Shown here: positions 9,235-43,200 of the stretch, in pieces
Numbering within the stretch: the first letter of the stretch is position 1
Layout of the letters: each line of letters starts with the position of its first letter
Source: Progne subis subis
Taxonomy: Eukaryota > Chordata > Aves > Passeriformes > Hirundinidae
Direction of reading: 5' to 3'
NCBI GenBank assembly: GCA_022316685.1
Contig: JAKJHU010000036.1
Coordinates: forward strand, 2,739,036-2,803,035
Length of the DNA stretch: 64,000 nucleotides
Program-made: the position numbers and the translations under genes
The notes under the pieces: generated by a model
The model's database searches: none
What the model saw: the letters and a program-made list of their open reading frames with translations, nothing else
What the model was told of the DNA's origin: nothing

Positions 9235-9720
9235 TCCTTGTGTTCGGAAAATTAATCCACAAACGCTAGAGGTTTATGTCCAAAAAGGAGAGAGAGGAGT
9301 CACTTTATTCAAATAAAGAGAAAGGCCATGGGGCATTTCCCCTGGGGTCTCTCAACTTTTGGAGGACCCGGCCTCCTTTTTATCCTAATTTCCGGGCCAC
9401 GTTTCCCTCTCTCTTTCCCCGTTTGCTGAGGTACTTCAGAGGTACAGACTTCCTGAAATGCCTAAGACCTAAAATTTCCCTTTAATGTATAACCCCCCTT
9501 TTAATTTCTAATTCTTATGGAATTTATGGGTTTTCCCCATTGTTTCTTTCATCTTTCAATATCCAATTTCATTTATAAACAAACCTACAGTTTGTAAAGG
9601 CAAATATCTTCTTTTCTATTCATCAATCAGTGGAATCCTTCCTATTGTTTCTTTTATCTCTCAGTGCTAGTTTTATCTACCAGCAGACCCACTGCTTGTT
9701 TGCAAAGACAAGTCTGTCAT
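9235..9720 (-). mobile_element. Probable old solo LTR or LTR fragment (boundaries approximate)
   Basis: Read on the minus strand there is a TATA-like GGATAAAAAGG near 9375 and an AATAAA near 9300, in the order expected for an LTR promoter and poly(A) signal. A GC-rich block (9325-9420) sits inside AT-rich flanks. The upstream half holds a diverged direct duplication with about 105-bp spacing (9539-9610 and 9644-9715), typical of U3 repeats. I could not find matching termini or a target-site duplication, so the edges are estimates. Confidence 0.4.
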
Positions 9721-10689
9721 TCCTCTCACTTGTTAAGGAAAGGGGTTTTGGCACTATCCTCTACTGAGAGTGTAGGTAGATTTAAAATACAACTTGCCTT
9801 AGAAAGAAGAAATAAGGTTAAAAAAAAGGGGACTTCTAGAAAAAGCTTCGTCTATCATTCCAGGCACTGCAGCCCCTCGTCCTCCTCATATTATGATGAG
9901 AGCTTGGGCATCAACCTGTGGATGGAAGTGATCACACTTGTGATCCTGTGCATGCTGCACATAGTCCTGGCCCATACACCCCTACACTTCCTTCCTCATG
10001 GCTTGGGTGCTAGTGCACTGGAGTCTCTGGTGGTAAGTGCAGAAATGCCAAGAAGAGTATAGCATGTGTGAAATGCAAAGCTAAAGTCTGAGTACTACAA
10101 ACCAAATCACCACTTCTCATAAAATGATGCAAAGTATGTTTGATACTTCTTTTGTCATTCTGTTTTCTTCCCATAATTTTGGCTATAAGAATGGCTTCCA
10201 GGTAAGTTGTAAGACTCACTGAAGATCCTCACACTAAGTGTCAGAACCAGAACAGAAGCACTGATTTGCTTCATGTTTTCATATAGACGTAATAATGTAT
10301 GATAGGCACACAGCCACAGCTGCTCTATTGATACTTGCAAACTCATATATCTACCTAGCTATGATATAACTGAACATGCTGCCAGGAATCTTTTATGTTC
10401 CTCTGTTTTCCAGTATGCAGATATTTCCAGGCAGTTACTTACATGCCAGTAGGATGGCACAGGCATTTAAGCAAAGGCAAAGCTTTCAGTGGATGACTGG
10501 CAGCATCACCAAAATGACTCAGCACTCAGCCCTGATAAGGCTGATGAGTGGAGGTGCGTCTCTTAGGAAAGATCCTGTAAAACTTGAAGATCTCCACTCT
10601 GTTGTTAGCTTTGACTGAGGTTGGAAAACACTGATTCCAAGAGGAAAACCTCTATTACATATCCCACAATGTTTATTAATCTATACTGG
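9721..10689. other. Intergenic, no gene recognised
   Basis: No coding or RNA gene signature and no repeat family that I recognise. The open frames here are short and have no recognisable motif. Confidence 0.55.
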
Positions 10690-11137
10690 TGCATTTTCAC
10701 ACATACTCTGTAATGGGACTGGAGCACCTTCCCTGTGAAGATAGACTGGGAAAGTTAGGACTGTTCACCTGGAGAAAAGAAGTTTGTGTGGAGATCTCAT
10801 AGCAACCTTCCAGTATCTGAAGGGGGCCTGCAGGAAAGCCAAAAAGGAACTCTGTCAGGAGCTGTAGTAACAGGACAAAGAGCAAGGGCTATAAATTGAG
10901 AGAGGGGAAATTTAGGTTATGTAGTAGAAAGAAAGTCTTTACTGTGAGGGTGGTGAGACACTGGAACAGGTTGCCGAGGGGGGTTGTGGGTGTCCCAACC
11001 CTGGCAGTGCTCAGGGCCAGGATGGGTAAGGCCTTGAGGAGCCTGGTCTAGTGGGAGGTGTCCCTGCCCATGGCAGGGAGACTGGGACTAGATGATCTCT
11101 AAGGTCCCATCCAACCCCTTAACATCCTATGGTTTTA
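10690..11137 (+). mobile_element. CR1-type LINE, 3' end fragment
   Basis: The sequence has the typical CR1 3' region. In order it shows GGACTGGAGCACCTTCCCTG, AGACTGGGAAAGTTAGGACT, a GTGAGACACTGGAACAGGTT segment and GACTGGGACTAGATGATCTC. It ends near CATCCTATGG, close to the short terminal repeat of CR1. The 5' part is missing, as in most avian CR1 copies. It ends about 250 bp before the SLC17A5 CpG island. Confidence 0.9.
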
Positions 11138-11502
11138 AAACCTCACTTCAGGAGTTCTGCACTGCATACACGCACAGAGCAAAAAGACCATGCGCTGCAA
11201 ATACTGCAGTTTATTGTTAAATGGCATTTCGGTTGTTACAAAGAGACCCAGTGCCTGCATCTGGAGCCTTCGCTTCTCCACCCGTGGCTGCCGCAGCGGA
11301 CCCGCACCGAGAGGCCGCTTGCCTTCACTGAGGAGCACCCACTTGCAGTGAATCTACCTGCTGGGATTTGTCTTCACTACGATGAACTTTTCCCTCCGCA
11401 TTCGGAACATCGCGCACAGCGACACCCGCTGCCCGCCTTGCGCCCGCCTTCGTGCGGCCTCTTCAGCCAGAGTGAGGGGAGAGGGAGCGGCCGCCCTCAC
11501 TA

Positions 11503-11513
11503 AAGATGGCGGC
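11503..11513 (+). promoter_or_regulatory. YY1-like motif AAGATGGCGGC
   Basis: An exact match to the core of the YY1 motif common near the starts of CpG-island genes. It is a plausible marker of the transcription start zone. Confidence 0.5.
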
Positions 11514-11568
11514 CGAGGGCGGCCGGGCAGCAGCGTGGAGCTGAAGCCGCTTCCGCCCGCCCCTGCCT

Positions 11569-11578
11569 GTCACGTGAT
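11569..11578. promoter_or_regulatory. CLEAR-like E-box (TFEB/TFE3 site)
   Basis: GTCACGTGAT matches nine of ten bases of the CLEAR consensus GTCACGTGAC, which TFEB-family factors bind in promoters of lysosomal genes (established knowledge). It lies 244 bp upstream of the sialin ATG. Its use here is inferred from the lysosomal role of the gene. Confidence 0.6.
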
Positions 11579-11666
11579 CGCTGGGGGCTGCGGCCGCCAC
11601 TGCCCGGCCCCGGCGGGGCAGAGCCGAGCGGGCGGGGAGCGGCGGCGGGGGAGACTGAAGCCGAGC

Positions 11667-11750
11667 GAGCCGAGCCGAGCCGAGCCGAGCCGAGCCGGGC
11701 CAGGCCAGGCCGGGTCACGCCACGCCACGCCACACCACGCCACGCCACGC
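11667..11750. repeat. Two pentanucleotide repeats in the SLC17A5 5' UTR
   Basis: (GAGCC) is repeated six times at 11667-11696. (CACGC) is repeated seven times at 11716-11750, with one CACAC variant. Both lie between the presumed transcription start and the ATG, so they would be part of the transcript. Confidence 0.9.
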
Positions 11751-11821
11751 TCCCGGCCGCAGCGGTGGCGCCGGGCGGTCTGGCCCTGAGCGCTCTGCGC
11801 GGTCCGGGTGGCAGCAGCGAG

Positions 11822-33561
<21,740 letters not shown>

Positions 33562-34215
33562 AGGAGATGTTGAAATACCAAAGCTGTGCTGAGTCCTGTT
33601 GTGCTTAGAACTGTGTGACCAGAAAAGTGCCTTCTCTGCTGATGCCTAGGAGTCTTCGGAGCTATTCGGTTAAACTTCGTTATCTCTGTATCTTTTGTAT
33701 TGAAAATAATCTGACAGACTATGTGTGCTATTTCCTAACAAGAAACTACTTGGATTAACTATAGAAATTTCATGCTAGGACTTGATATCAAATATATGAT
33801 CAGAGACATTTTAAATCAGTGTGCTAGGCTCTAATACTTTCCAGTTTTTAATTAATATTTTCTGAATTAGTGTGTAGGCAGATGTTTGCTGATACTAAAA
33901 TGAGAGTAAAAATAAAGTGATTACATAGCACTGTAAGGAGAAATGACATGCAAAAAATTGTACCCAAAAATGTACCCATTATGAGACTGATTGGTTTTTG
34001 CTTTTTAAAAAATTGTAGAAGATCTCTAGTTTCATACAGTCTTTTACAGTGCTTTTATTTTGTCATTGTTTTTATGATGGCTAAAAAATGCACAGGATTT
34101 ACTTCTATTTTATGCACAAATTTTGAATACATAAACATTCCCTGCAACTAATACACAGCAACAAAGAAGTAAATGTGCTATTGGAACTGAGAGAATAAAC
34201 CACGTTCTCTGTGGT
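33562..34215 (+). terminator. SLC17A5: SLC17A5 3' UTR with two poly(A) signals
   Basis: The TGA is at 33559-33561. AATAAA occurs at 33911-33916 and again at 34194-34199, the second followed by a GT-rich stretch. Either could end the mRNA. Longer 3' ends further downstream cannot be excluded. Confidence 0.65.
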
Positions 34216-37200
34216 GCAGGTTTTTCAAATCGGTCTCATTTTTATTTCTCTCTGCAAAGAAGCAGCACTGCAGCTCAGTGCTTTTATCTAGACAGTCTAC
34301 AAGAGTGAACTAGAAATAGAGTATCTGCATGATTACCTTAAAATAACTTTCAGTTATATTTCAAGGGTTTTTTTGTCCCTTTAAATCAATGCAGTGAAAT
34401 TCTTTCCTCTTGCATGTAGATATGTTTGTCAGCTTGTCACTGTCAATGAAATAAAATAAGACCAGTGTAGCAAATAATGAGAAAAATCAGTTATCTAACA
34501 GCCTTGTTTGTTAGTCAGATAAAACCTGAGTATAAAAGAACTAGTGCAATAACCTGGTGCTGTTACTCTCCTATCAAGATAGAATTTGACACTCAAGAGC
34601 ATTCTTTGCACAACACATGATGCCACACAGTAGGATTAATGCCACAGAGTAGGATTAAAACAGTGGCCTTGTTAAGAACAAATGGCTGAATAATGTTAGA
34701 GCCACAAAGCAAAGGAAAATTCCTGTGCCAAAGATTCCTGGATTGGAGCAATTAGGTAAAAAGTTAAAGTCACTGGGCTCTGGGTTTTTCATTTACCACC
34801 AATGCAAAAGAAAAGCCCAGTACTAAAGCTGCTCCAGTGGAGCCTACTTTCCTTCATTTCTAGGAAATGTCATCTGCCTCTCCTTTTTAGCTTTAAGAGC
34901 CATTTTGTTTTGGCCTTTCTTGAAGTGTCCTGTTCTCTGATGGTGGATTTAAACTGTGTTTAAATCTCTCTTTGTGTCTGCAGCATTTCCACAATAAACA
35001 ATATATTGTTCAGATTAAATTATTACTTATTAGCGGGAATATGTTAAAACTATATTGTCTTCAGTCTTGTTTCTACAATAAATGGATTGAATATTTACAT
35101 ATGCATCTGTTCCTGAAAATTACTATCTCCCTGAAGTTAGAACTCCACTTTGAAAGTATGCTGAACAAAAAGGTAGGTGACTGGATTAAGGAATGGTTTG
35201 TTTTCTTGGAAAATACCTTCCTCAGAAGTTTTTTTGTCTGGCTTTACAGGTAAATATTGTCTTCCACCTGACACTTTATTATTAAAAGTAATAATTTCAC
35301 TTTATGTAAAAAGAAGTTTGTACTCTTTCAGTATCTTTGGTTAAAAAGGAGGGAGGGGAATGTTAAAAAAATAGAAGATTGTATATCATGTACATTAACT
35401 TAATGTCTTTGCTTTTCTAGAGATTGTCATCAGGGCAACATATGGACAATTGCAATTTCACCTGCTCTGAAGTTGGAAACTTCAGCTTCCTGTGCTTTTA
35501 GGCTTTTTCTTCCTGTGCTTTTAGTCTTTTTCCTTTAAAACTGTTCAGCTGAATATCAAAAATTTTTAAATTATATTTGATGGAGTAGATGCAGTAGAAG
35601 TGTATGTAGACATTCTCTGTATCAGTTAATGAGTCTGAACTGAATTTAGTTAAAACTGAATTTTAGGCATATCATCAGTTGAGTAGTCCAGAAATTTTTG
35701 GACCTGCAGACTAGATTTTCTTTTCCCTTCATCTAATGCACCATTATTACTCATTTTGCATACTCTGTAACTTCTAAGTCAGCTTGGGAAGTAGGACTGA
35801 AAAAATGCTATAAATCTTTATATTATTTGTGGACAACAAGCTACACTGAAGTTAATATACAGCTATTTCTGATTTCATTTTTGAAAGTGTCAAAATATAG
35901 GGTGGAATTCTTGATTGAGTGAGGCTTTTAATACATAACAAGACTATCCCCAAAAAAACCCTTAAGTATTATGTTTCTGTATCATGCTTTCACAAAGGGA
36001 AATCTATTAGAAAAAGCTGTCAAAATACTTTCTGCTAATCATCATATTACTTTTATTGCATTGCCATGCTACTGTTTCCATGGTTTTCTCAGCCAGTGTC
36101 ATCTAGCCAAAGACGTTCCTCATATTCTGTTTTTTTGAGGGGTAACAAGGGGTGGGAGTACCTCTTGTCTCAGTTCACCTGTGTGACACAGGATCTTGAT
36201 AGAAATTGGCCAGTTTTTTTGTGGTGACTGTTTTCCTGAAACAATCCCATAACTGTTATTTCTTGCTGCATTTCCTTAACAGGTAAGAAGTACCAGAGTA
36301 AGAAGTTGTGCTCTCTGTCCATGAAGAACCCTCTAATTAGGATGTCCACATGGAATGAGGGAAGCCAGTTCAAAAACAGATTTCACCCATTTCAGAGCAG
36401 GAGTTGAACCACTGCTTTGGGAATATGTCTTATTGTTGTCAGGTATTTTTAAATGCTTTCTCTTCAATGTGTGCTTCTGACACAGTTCCACTTAATTTTT
36501 ATTTTTTTTTAACATTTAGTGCAAATTTCTACCAACATTAAAAACAGAGATGAAATAACTTCTCAGAATATCCTACAACATGTGACATGGGTATTGCCTG
36601 AGATCTGAATCATGGTCTCTTACAGCCTGAAAAAGTGCCCTTCCTCATGCTTTGCAAAAGATGAAATGCCACAAAGTAATGGGTGTGGTTTTCAGTTCAC
36701 TATTTCTTTGTTCTAAAGGTACAAAGCATCAATCAAGTTCCTTACAGAAGTCCAAAGCACTTGACATCCAAAAATACAAGTTAACTTACACGGGTCTCTT
36801 GAATGCTAACCTAGTGAAGGCTTCTGTAATTCACCATTATACATAGGCACCTGTGCATGGTGCTTCCTCATCTACATGTTCCTCTTTAACTGGTAACAAC
36901 TGCTTTTGCTGTGTGAAAGGGTTGTCTTAGTTGATTTCCCAGAAGTTGAATAGTTCCTGTGATGTATCTTATGTCTGGTTTCTCCTCTCAATCACTTACT
37001 TGCCAATTTCTCCTCTTCTGCTGTGTGGGAATATTTTGTTCCATGACAAATGAACTATGCTTCGCGTTTAATGGGTTTTCCAATATTTTTTAAAATTTGT
37101 CAGAAAGGAAAACCATGGGTGGGAAAGCCTATATATACAGATAAGTGAGACACAATCTGTATGGAAAGGTAGTATCTTCTGTTAGATCACCTGGAGCTTC

Positions 37201-40200
37201 AGAGAAAAAAGACGTTTTTAAACTTTAAGCTTCCTCCTTCACATTTTGAGCTCAACTATCACAACTACGACACTGCTCCATTTTTTTGTAAGCTGTTGCA
37301 GTGAGTAGCATTTTAAGAGGATCTCCCATTTCTCCTGTGCTCACCTGTATCTCAAAAAGCTGAATGCCTGCTCTTAATTTACATGATTTAAGATCAGTTA
37401 AATCACATCAAGTCATCCAAACCAGTTATCACTCAAACAGTTGTAGGCTGGCCAAATCCTTTTCAGAGACCTGTGAGTAAAAATGCTGTTTCCATTAATA
37501 CAAGGGCACTGGCCTGAATTGTTATCCTGAGGAAGATACATCTGCCTTGAAGCTAAGGAAAGGATATAATGTGACATGAATGATTTGATATTAACACATT
37601 TTGCTGTTTCTGTGCCCATGGGGAGGAAATCACCACACTAGCACTAGTATATTCAGCAATGGCAAAGTAGATAATCTTGAAGGTATGAAGAGGACCTCAT
37701 GTGGCCTCCTATTTGGTCTCTTTTATATGAAGAAATATAATAAGCCTTTTTTTCTAAAATGCATTTGTTTAACTAATCAGAACATGGTAGAGCCAACTTA
37801 AAGCTTTTCTGATTTGCCTTCTTCATGCTTCACTCAGACTACAGCTATTAATATTTCTACAATTCTGTATCTAATTGACTATACGTTTATAGTGCTCAAA
37901 TATAGCTTAAGAAAGGGTTCATTTATTTACACTTCATGTGATGTATATAGTCTGTTGCAGAAGTAATTCTTGCCATGTTAAATGCTACAGTAAAACAATG
38001 AGTTCTGTTTCTTTGAATTTCTCGTCCTCCACCCAGCAGCAACTCTACAGGCAGAGTTGCCTGTATCCTCCAGAACCTGTTTTATGTCAAGGTGTTAGTT
38101 ATTAACATTTTGTGTGTTTCCAATACCTAGAAAAAGAACTGCAGAAAGACATCAGCAGTTATTTAAATCCCAGTTGTGTAGCAAATGGCTGAGTTTGGGC
38201 ACACAAAGGCATGCCAGAGGATAAAATAACACTCTATTGAGTGAGACACTGGAGACCAAATTAAATCCCACTGCAACCTACTTCTCCTCCTTTATAAAAC
38301 TGCCATAATGGTGGTTGGTCATACATTTTAAACTAAAACTGCATCTGTGTGATTCCACATCCCTGACACAGAAACCAGGTTTTTATTGTGTGCAAAACCA
38401 TTGATCTGCCTTAACCTAACACTCGGTAATTGCTAAGATGCTACGATACTACATCTGTATGTAGTTCTCAAAGGAGTCATAAATCAATGCAGTAAATTGC
38501 ATTTCTCTGAGGAAAGTTACTTCCATGTGAAATTTTAACTGTTTGGCCTTATCAGTTAATAGGTGGTGTCCTGAAAGAGTTGCATGTGTTATTTTTCTTT
38601 ATCCTGCGTAAGCTCCAAAACTTGGAATTGACTTTCATTTCTCAACAGTGGACTTAATAAGATTGCATGAGTAGATTATTACCAATAAGATTGGTAGAGT
38701 TCAGGCCTGGATCAGACACAAAACATGAGAGCTAGCATAGTAATTAAAGAAGTTTCAGGAATTAGTGTACATTTTGAAGTGAATGCAGATTAACTTCAGA
38801 ACAAGGGTAACTTTGCTGTTATTGCAACATAACCTGTACCAGGTTGCAACATACTGCAAGTGAAGGTGCCTTGGAGTTGCCCAAGGCATAACAATGGAAA
38901 GAAAGCATGGCTTATTATGCCAATATTCTGTTTGCCTTCCCCTTCCTTCAAGGGATATATTTGCTATAGAGTAGAGCTGAGTGAAAAGTGGTAATAGCTT
39001 TTGATAATGTGTTCTTGGAAGGAAATTTCATTAAAGGAATTTCTTAAAACCTTTTTTACAGTATACAGAAGTTTCCATATGGCTGCCTCAGAGTAGGAAA
39101 TGAATATATTTTTTCTGGTCTTTTCCTAAATTAAATTCCATTGTACTTATTTAATAAGCTTAGCTCAGTCAGACATATTGTAGTGTTTTCTGATAGAAAA
39201 CATTGTTCTGTTGATATTTCTCTACCTACCTCTTCTGAAGTATTCTAGCAGTAAATGACTAATCTTCTATTTCCAAAACATCTTGCTAGATGAGAAGAGT
39301 CAATACATGAGCAGACAGTGGGTTGGTTTGGTCTTGATTGCGGGATAGGGGGAAATGTGAAAAGAAAAACCCCAGCTATTTTACTCCCACTCTTTTTTTC
39401 CCTGACCGTCTGGGCTTCATGGGGAACAAGAATGCCTTCTGTATTTACAGGTTCAAACAAACAGGAAAAAAAAACAAAAACAAAACAAAAAAAAAAACAA
39501 ACCAACAAACTCTGCTGAAGGACTTTTTAAAATCTCCATAACTAGTTAACTGGTTCAACTGTTAAAATATAAATTCAGTTGGAATGGCTATGGAAAGGCT
39601 TAATTTCTTGTCTGGAATGTTGTTTAGTTAGTGCAGTCTGTCTTTTTTTTTCTTTTGTACATAGAGATGAGCATATTTTGGAATTTGCTTCCGATGCAGT
39701 TACTTACATTGATATTTTCTGCTATGAATATGGCTTCTGCTTAAGCTTAGAAGCCCTTTTGTGGAGAGAATGGAAATTGAGATTTTTGAGTTGTCAATAT
39801 ATAGTTGGTAGAATTGATAAACACCTCTGCATGGTCTTGAAAGTAAACTGTTGAATACAAGATACATATAGCAGTAGAGAAGGATCACATTGTGAAAGCA
39901 TGTTCACATGGGGATGGTGGTGTTAACACCTCTCTGTAGAGCCATGTTGATGCCAACTTAAGCTAAGCATTGAGAGCTAAGAATCTGCTGAATTATTTTG
40001 CTGTAGTATTACCTAAAGCCAGATTTGCAAAGGAAATTGTGGCGAAGTTATGCTGTCATACATAAACTGGTAAAGTGCATGTTGCCATCAACAAGAACCC
40101 ACAGTTCTCTGTCTCAGGGATAACCTCTCCCTCTCATGGGAGACAGGTTCTTAAATTCCTGAAGGTAGAAGGTGGGAATCAGTCTTGTAACCTTTTCTAT

Positions 40201-43200
40201 CACAGATAGGGTAGGAGTTGGAATAAATAATCAACACTCACTCCCGGTTTTGAAGGAAGAGGGGCGCGCCACATTTGCGAACAGCCCGTTTTGTCAGTCC
40301 TCTTACCCTCAAGCCCTGAGAACCAGGACTGAATGATGTTTGTGGAGCTGTGAAAGATTCAGAAAGAAAACAGGGGTACCAGGGAGCTGTATTATCAAAG
40401 GCCTATGTAGCTGCCTGTGTGCAGCTGGCACCTTTAATGTTAAAAATGGGTGTCTGTAGGCAGAATTGTTTATAGACCTGAGCAGCAACTGAGGTTTTCA
40501 CTACCCCCAAGTGTGTGTGAAGTGTGTTCACTCAAGCTTAGATGTCATAGGTATCTGTGACTTTGCATGCATTGCAACATTCTTGGGATTCAAATTATCC
40601 CTTCTTGCTTGAAGCAGGCTGTGAAAATCAAGCCACAGCAGTCTTCTTCATCAGTCTAAGAACATACAAAATCACAAGCCACAGAAACTGTTTCCTCCCC
40701 CAGCTCTCCTCTTAACAGGGTGCTAACTTCAAAGGTTACTCTTGACCGTTGAAATACCAACTGTATTAAACAAGCGGTCAGAATGCAAACCACCAGTTTG
40801 AATTCCTGGAATTCAATTATAAGCAGCTGGCTTCACTTCTAACTGAGGATCTAATAGTTAAAAAAAAAAAAAAAAGGCAACAGACCAAAACAAAATTCCA
40901 AACTAAATCCATCTGTCTGCTTCTACTCAATGAAAGTTAAATAGTAAGTGTGCCACTTTGAAGCCCAGATGAAAGTTTCACTGTTCAGAGTATGTGCAAC
41001 CTGTACAAACACACATTTTCAAAGGCAGATGTCTTCCTACAGGAGGTAAAAATAAATCTCTCTATGGGTTTCCTCTTCCTCTGTGTCTGTTTTAATTCTT
41101 CTGAATCACAAAATATGACGCAAAGTCACAGCAGCATGCACAGATGGATGGTTAATATGCAGCTCCGGTTGTTCTGAGGAGGTTGCTGTTTGACTTGTGT
41201 CTTTTCAGCTGAGTCATGAAGCATAACGATGCAGTTGTACGTTTCTTTGTCTCAGTGCTCCAGGCAAGGAGGCTGCTGAGAGCAGCTATCTCTGGCCGAG
41301 AGGAAACAAAAGCAGGGATTTAGAGTACGGAGCCGGGACAGTGCTGAGTTGGTGCATGCTTCTGCAACAATGGGGAGCCATCCATGGCAGGCCCCTGCCC
41401 CAGCATGGCTTCTCCTACCAGCCAGCCCGGGGGCAGCTCACGTGGATAAGAAGGCACAGAGGATGATACAGATAAACCACTAAAAGAATTCAGAGTGATG
41501 GGATCAAAATAATTTATCCTAGAATGCTGATCCCTGAAAAATCTCAAGATCAGCAAATCAGTTAGCACAGTCAATAAAATACTTTGACTCTTTGCTTAGT
41601 GCCTTTAGTGCATTTGATTTTGATCTGAGAACTAACTACTTGTAAAGAAAATACCGAGACTTCCCAAACGGGCTTCAGTTATGCCCCGAAGAATCCTCTG
41701 AGGCCCCCCCATTCCCACATGCAATTTGTTTGAAGTCACTGCCTCCAGCTGTAATTGTGTCCTGGAGCTTTTGCTTTAAACGAAAATGGCTTCACATTGA
41801 ACCCTAATCCTTATTATCATCCTCAAAAGGGAAGAGGCCCAGTGGTATATGTGCTCTTGTGTGAGTTTGAGTAGACCTACCTGACTCCTTCAAAGATAAA
41901 AATTACCTTAAATAGGTAATAGTCAAAAATGCACTGGCTAGTAATATATTAATGATATAATAATGAAACATAAATGCCTAGTCTTTACACCCAGTGTTTT
42001 CCACCTGAGTGACTTCAAACATTTCTTGGTTCTAGTACCTTTGTTCATGAGATGGGAGTGTAACAGAACTATTTGGAAGAGATGAGGGGTGGAGGCAGTT
42101 GTGCAGTGGGAGCCAGTACTGTGAACACCTTGCTGCTCTTCAAAGTGTCTATACCTGTGAATGAGGGTCTGCAGCCCCCGAGCCTCTGAAAAGTCAGCAA
42201 TTGGCTTGTGACTGTTTGCTTAGCACATTTTTGTGCTTTCAGCCCTGGATAGCTGAGACGCAAAGGTGAATGGATTTCTCCAATTTCTCTAAATATACAG
42301 TTGGTTCCACTGTGAAATGTTCACACAACTAGAAATAGGTAACACAGGAGAGGAACCAAAAGCTAAACCTGGCTAATTTTTATGAAGGCACAAACTAGGG
42401 GTCTGAGAAATAGGAGGCTCTGGCACAGTAATAGGCAGCATCGCTGGGGGACGGTATTCCAGGCACAGGTAACACTTCTTACAGCAAAAGCCTCTGGTCA
42501 GTACAGTCCCTATTTCCTGCATAAGATCAGCCTCATGTTTTATTCATCAGCTAAGTTAAAAAATGACAGATTTTTAAGGATATCACTATGATGCAGGTCT
42601 AGCCCTAAAATTTTAGTCAAATGAAAAATTGGCAACTATAATTCTGTTCAAATCAGTGTAATTCTGCTTTGTATTTCAGAAGAGGAAAATAGTATCCAAG
42701 CTTTTTTTTGTATAAAATGTGAATCAATCATGTTATTCTTCTTTATAACTGCTTACATAGTTAATACCCACACATTGCAGCTATTCAGGTTAAAAACAAT
42801 ATTCAGCAATGTATAAAATAGGAGAAAAGTACACTGGATTAAACTGTCATCTTAACAAAGATGAAATTGAAAGACAAAAGTTTATGTATTGTGTACTGCA
42901 AGTGATATTACTCAGCAATTTCCAGTGCAGGTGAGTTGTTACAGAGTTTTTTTATGTTTATCACTTCTAGAGCCAAATAATGAATTTATTTTGGTTGGGG
43001 TTTTTCTTGTTTCGTTTTTGGGGTTTTTTTGTTTTTATTTCTGATGACCAAGCCTTTTATTCCAAAATGCTGTGGAGGTGAAAATCTTAAAATCACTGCA
43101 CTTGTGGCTGGTTTTACGTTTACGTCTGCATTTCACTTCACTTTCACTGCTAACAGTGACTTCCTGCTAGGCAGGGCTGTGCTTCTTGCTCTTGCTTTTC

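Larger units (their letters stand above)
11390..11821 (+). promoter_or_regulatory. SLC17A5: SLC17A5 CpG-island promoter and 5' UTR
   Basis: Base composition changes sharply from AT-rich to strongly GC- and CpG-rich at about 11390, and the island continues into intron 1 to about 12450. There is no TATA box, as expected for a housekeeping lysosomal gene. A YY1-like AAGATGGCGGC lies at 11503-11513 and a CLEAR-like E-box at 11569-11578. The transcription start is not directly visible; it probably lies between about 11500 and 11650. Confidence 0.75.

Noticed and set aside
40261..40285. CTCF site at GAGGGGCGCGCC
   Set aside because: The spacing of the G run and C does not fit the CTCF core; kept only as a CpG cluster.
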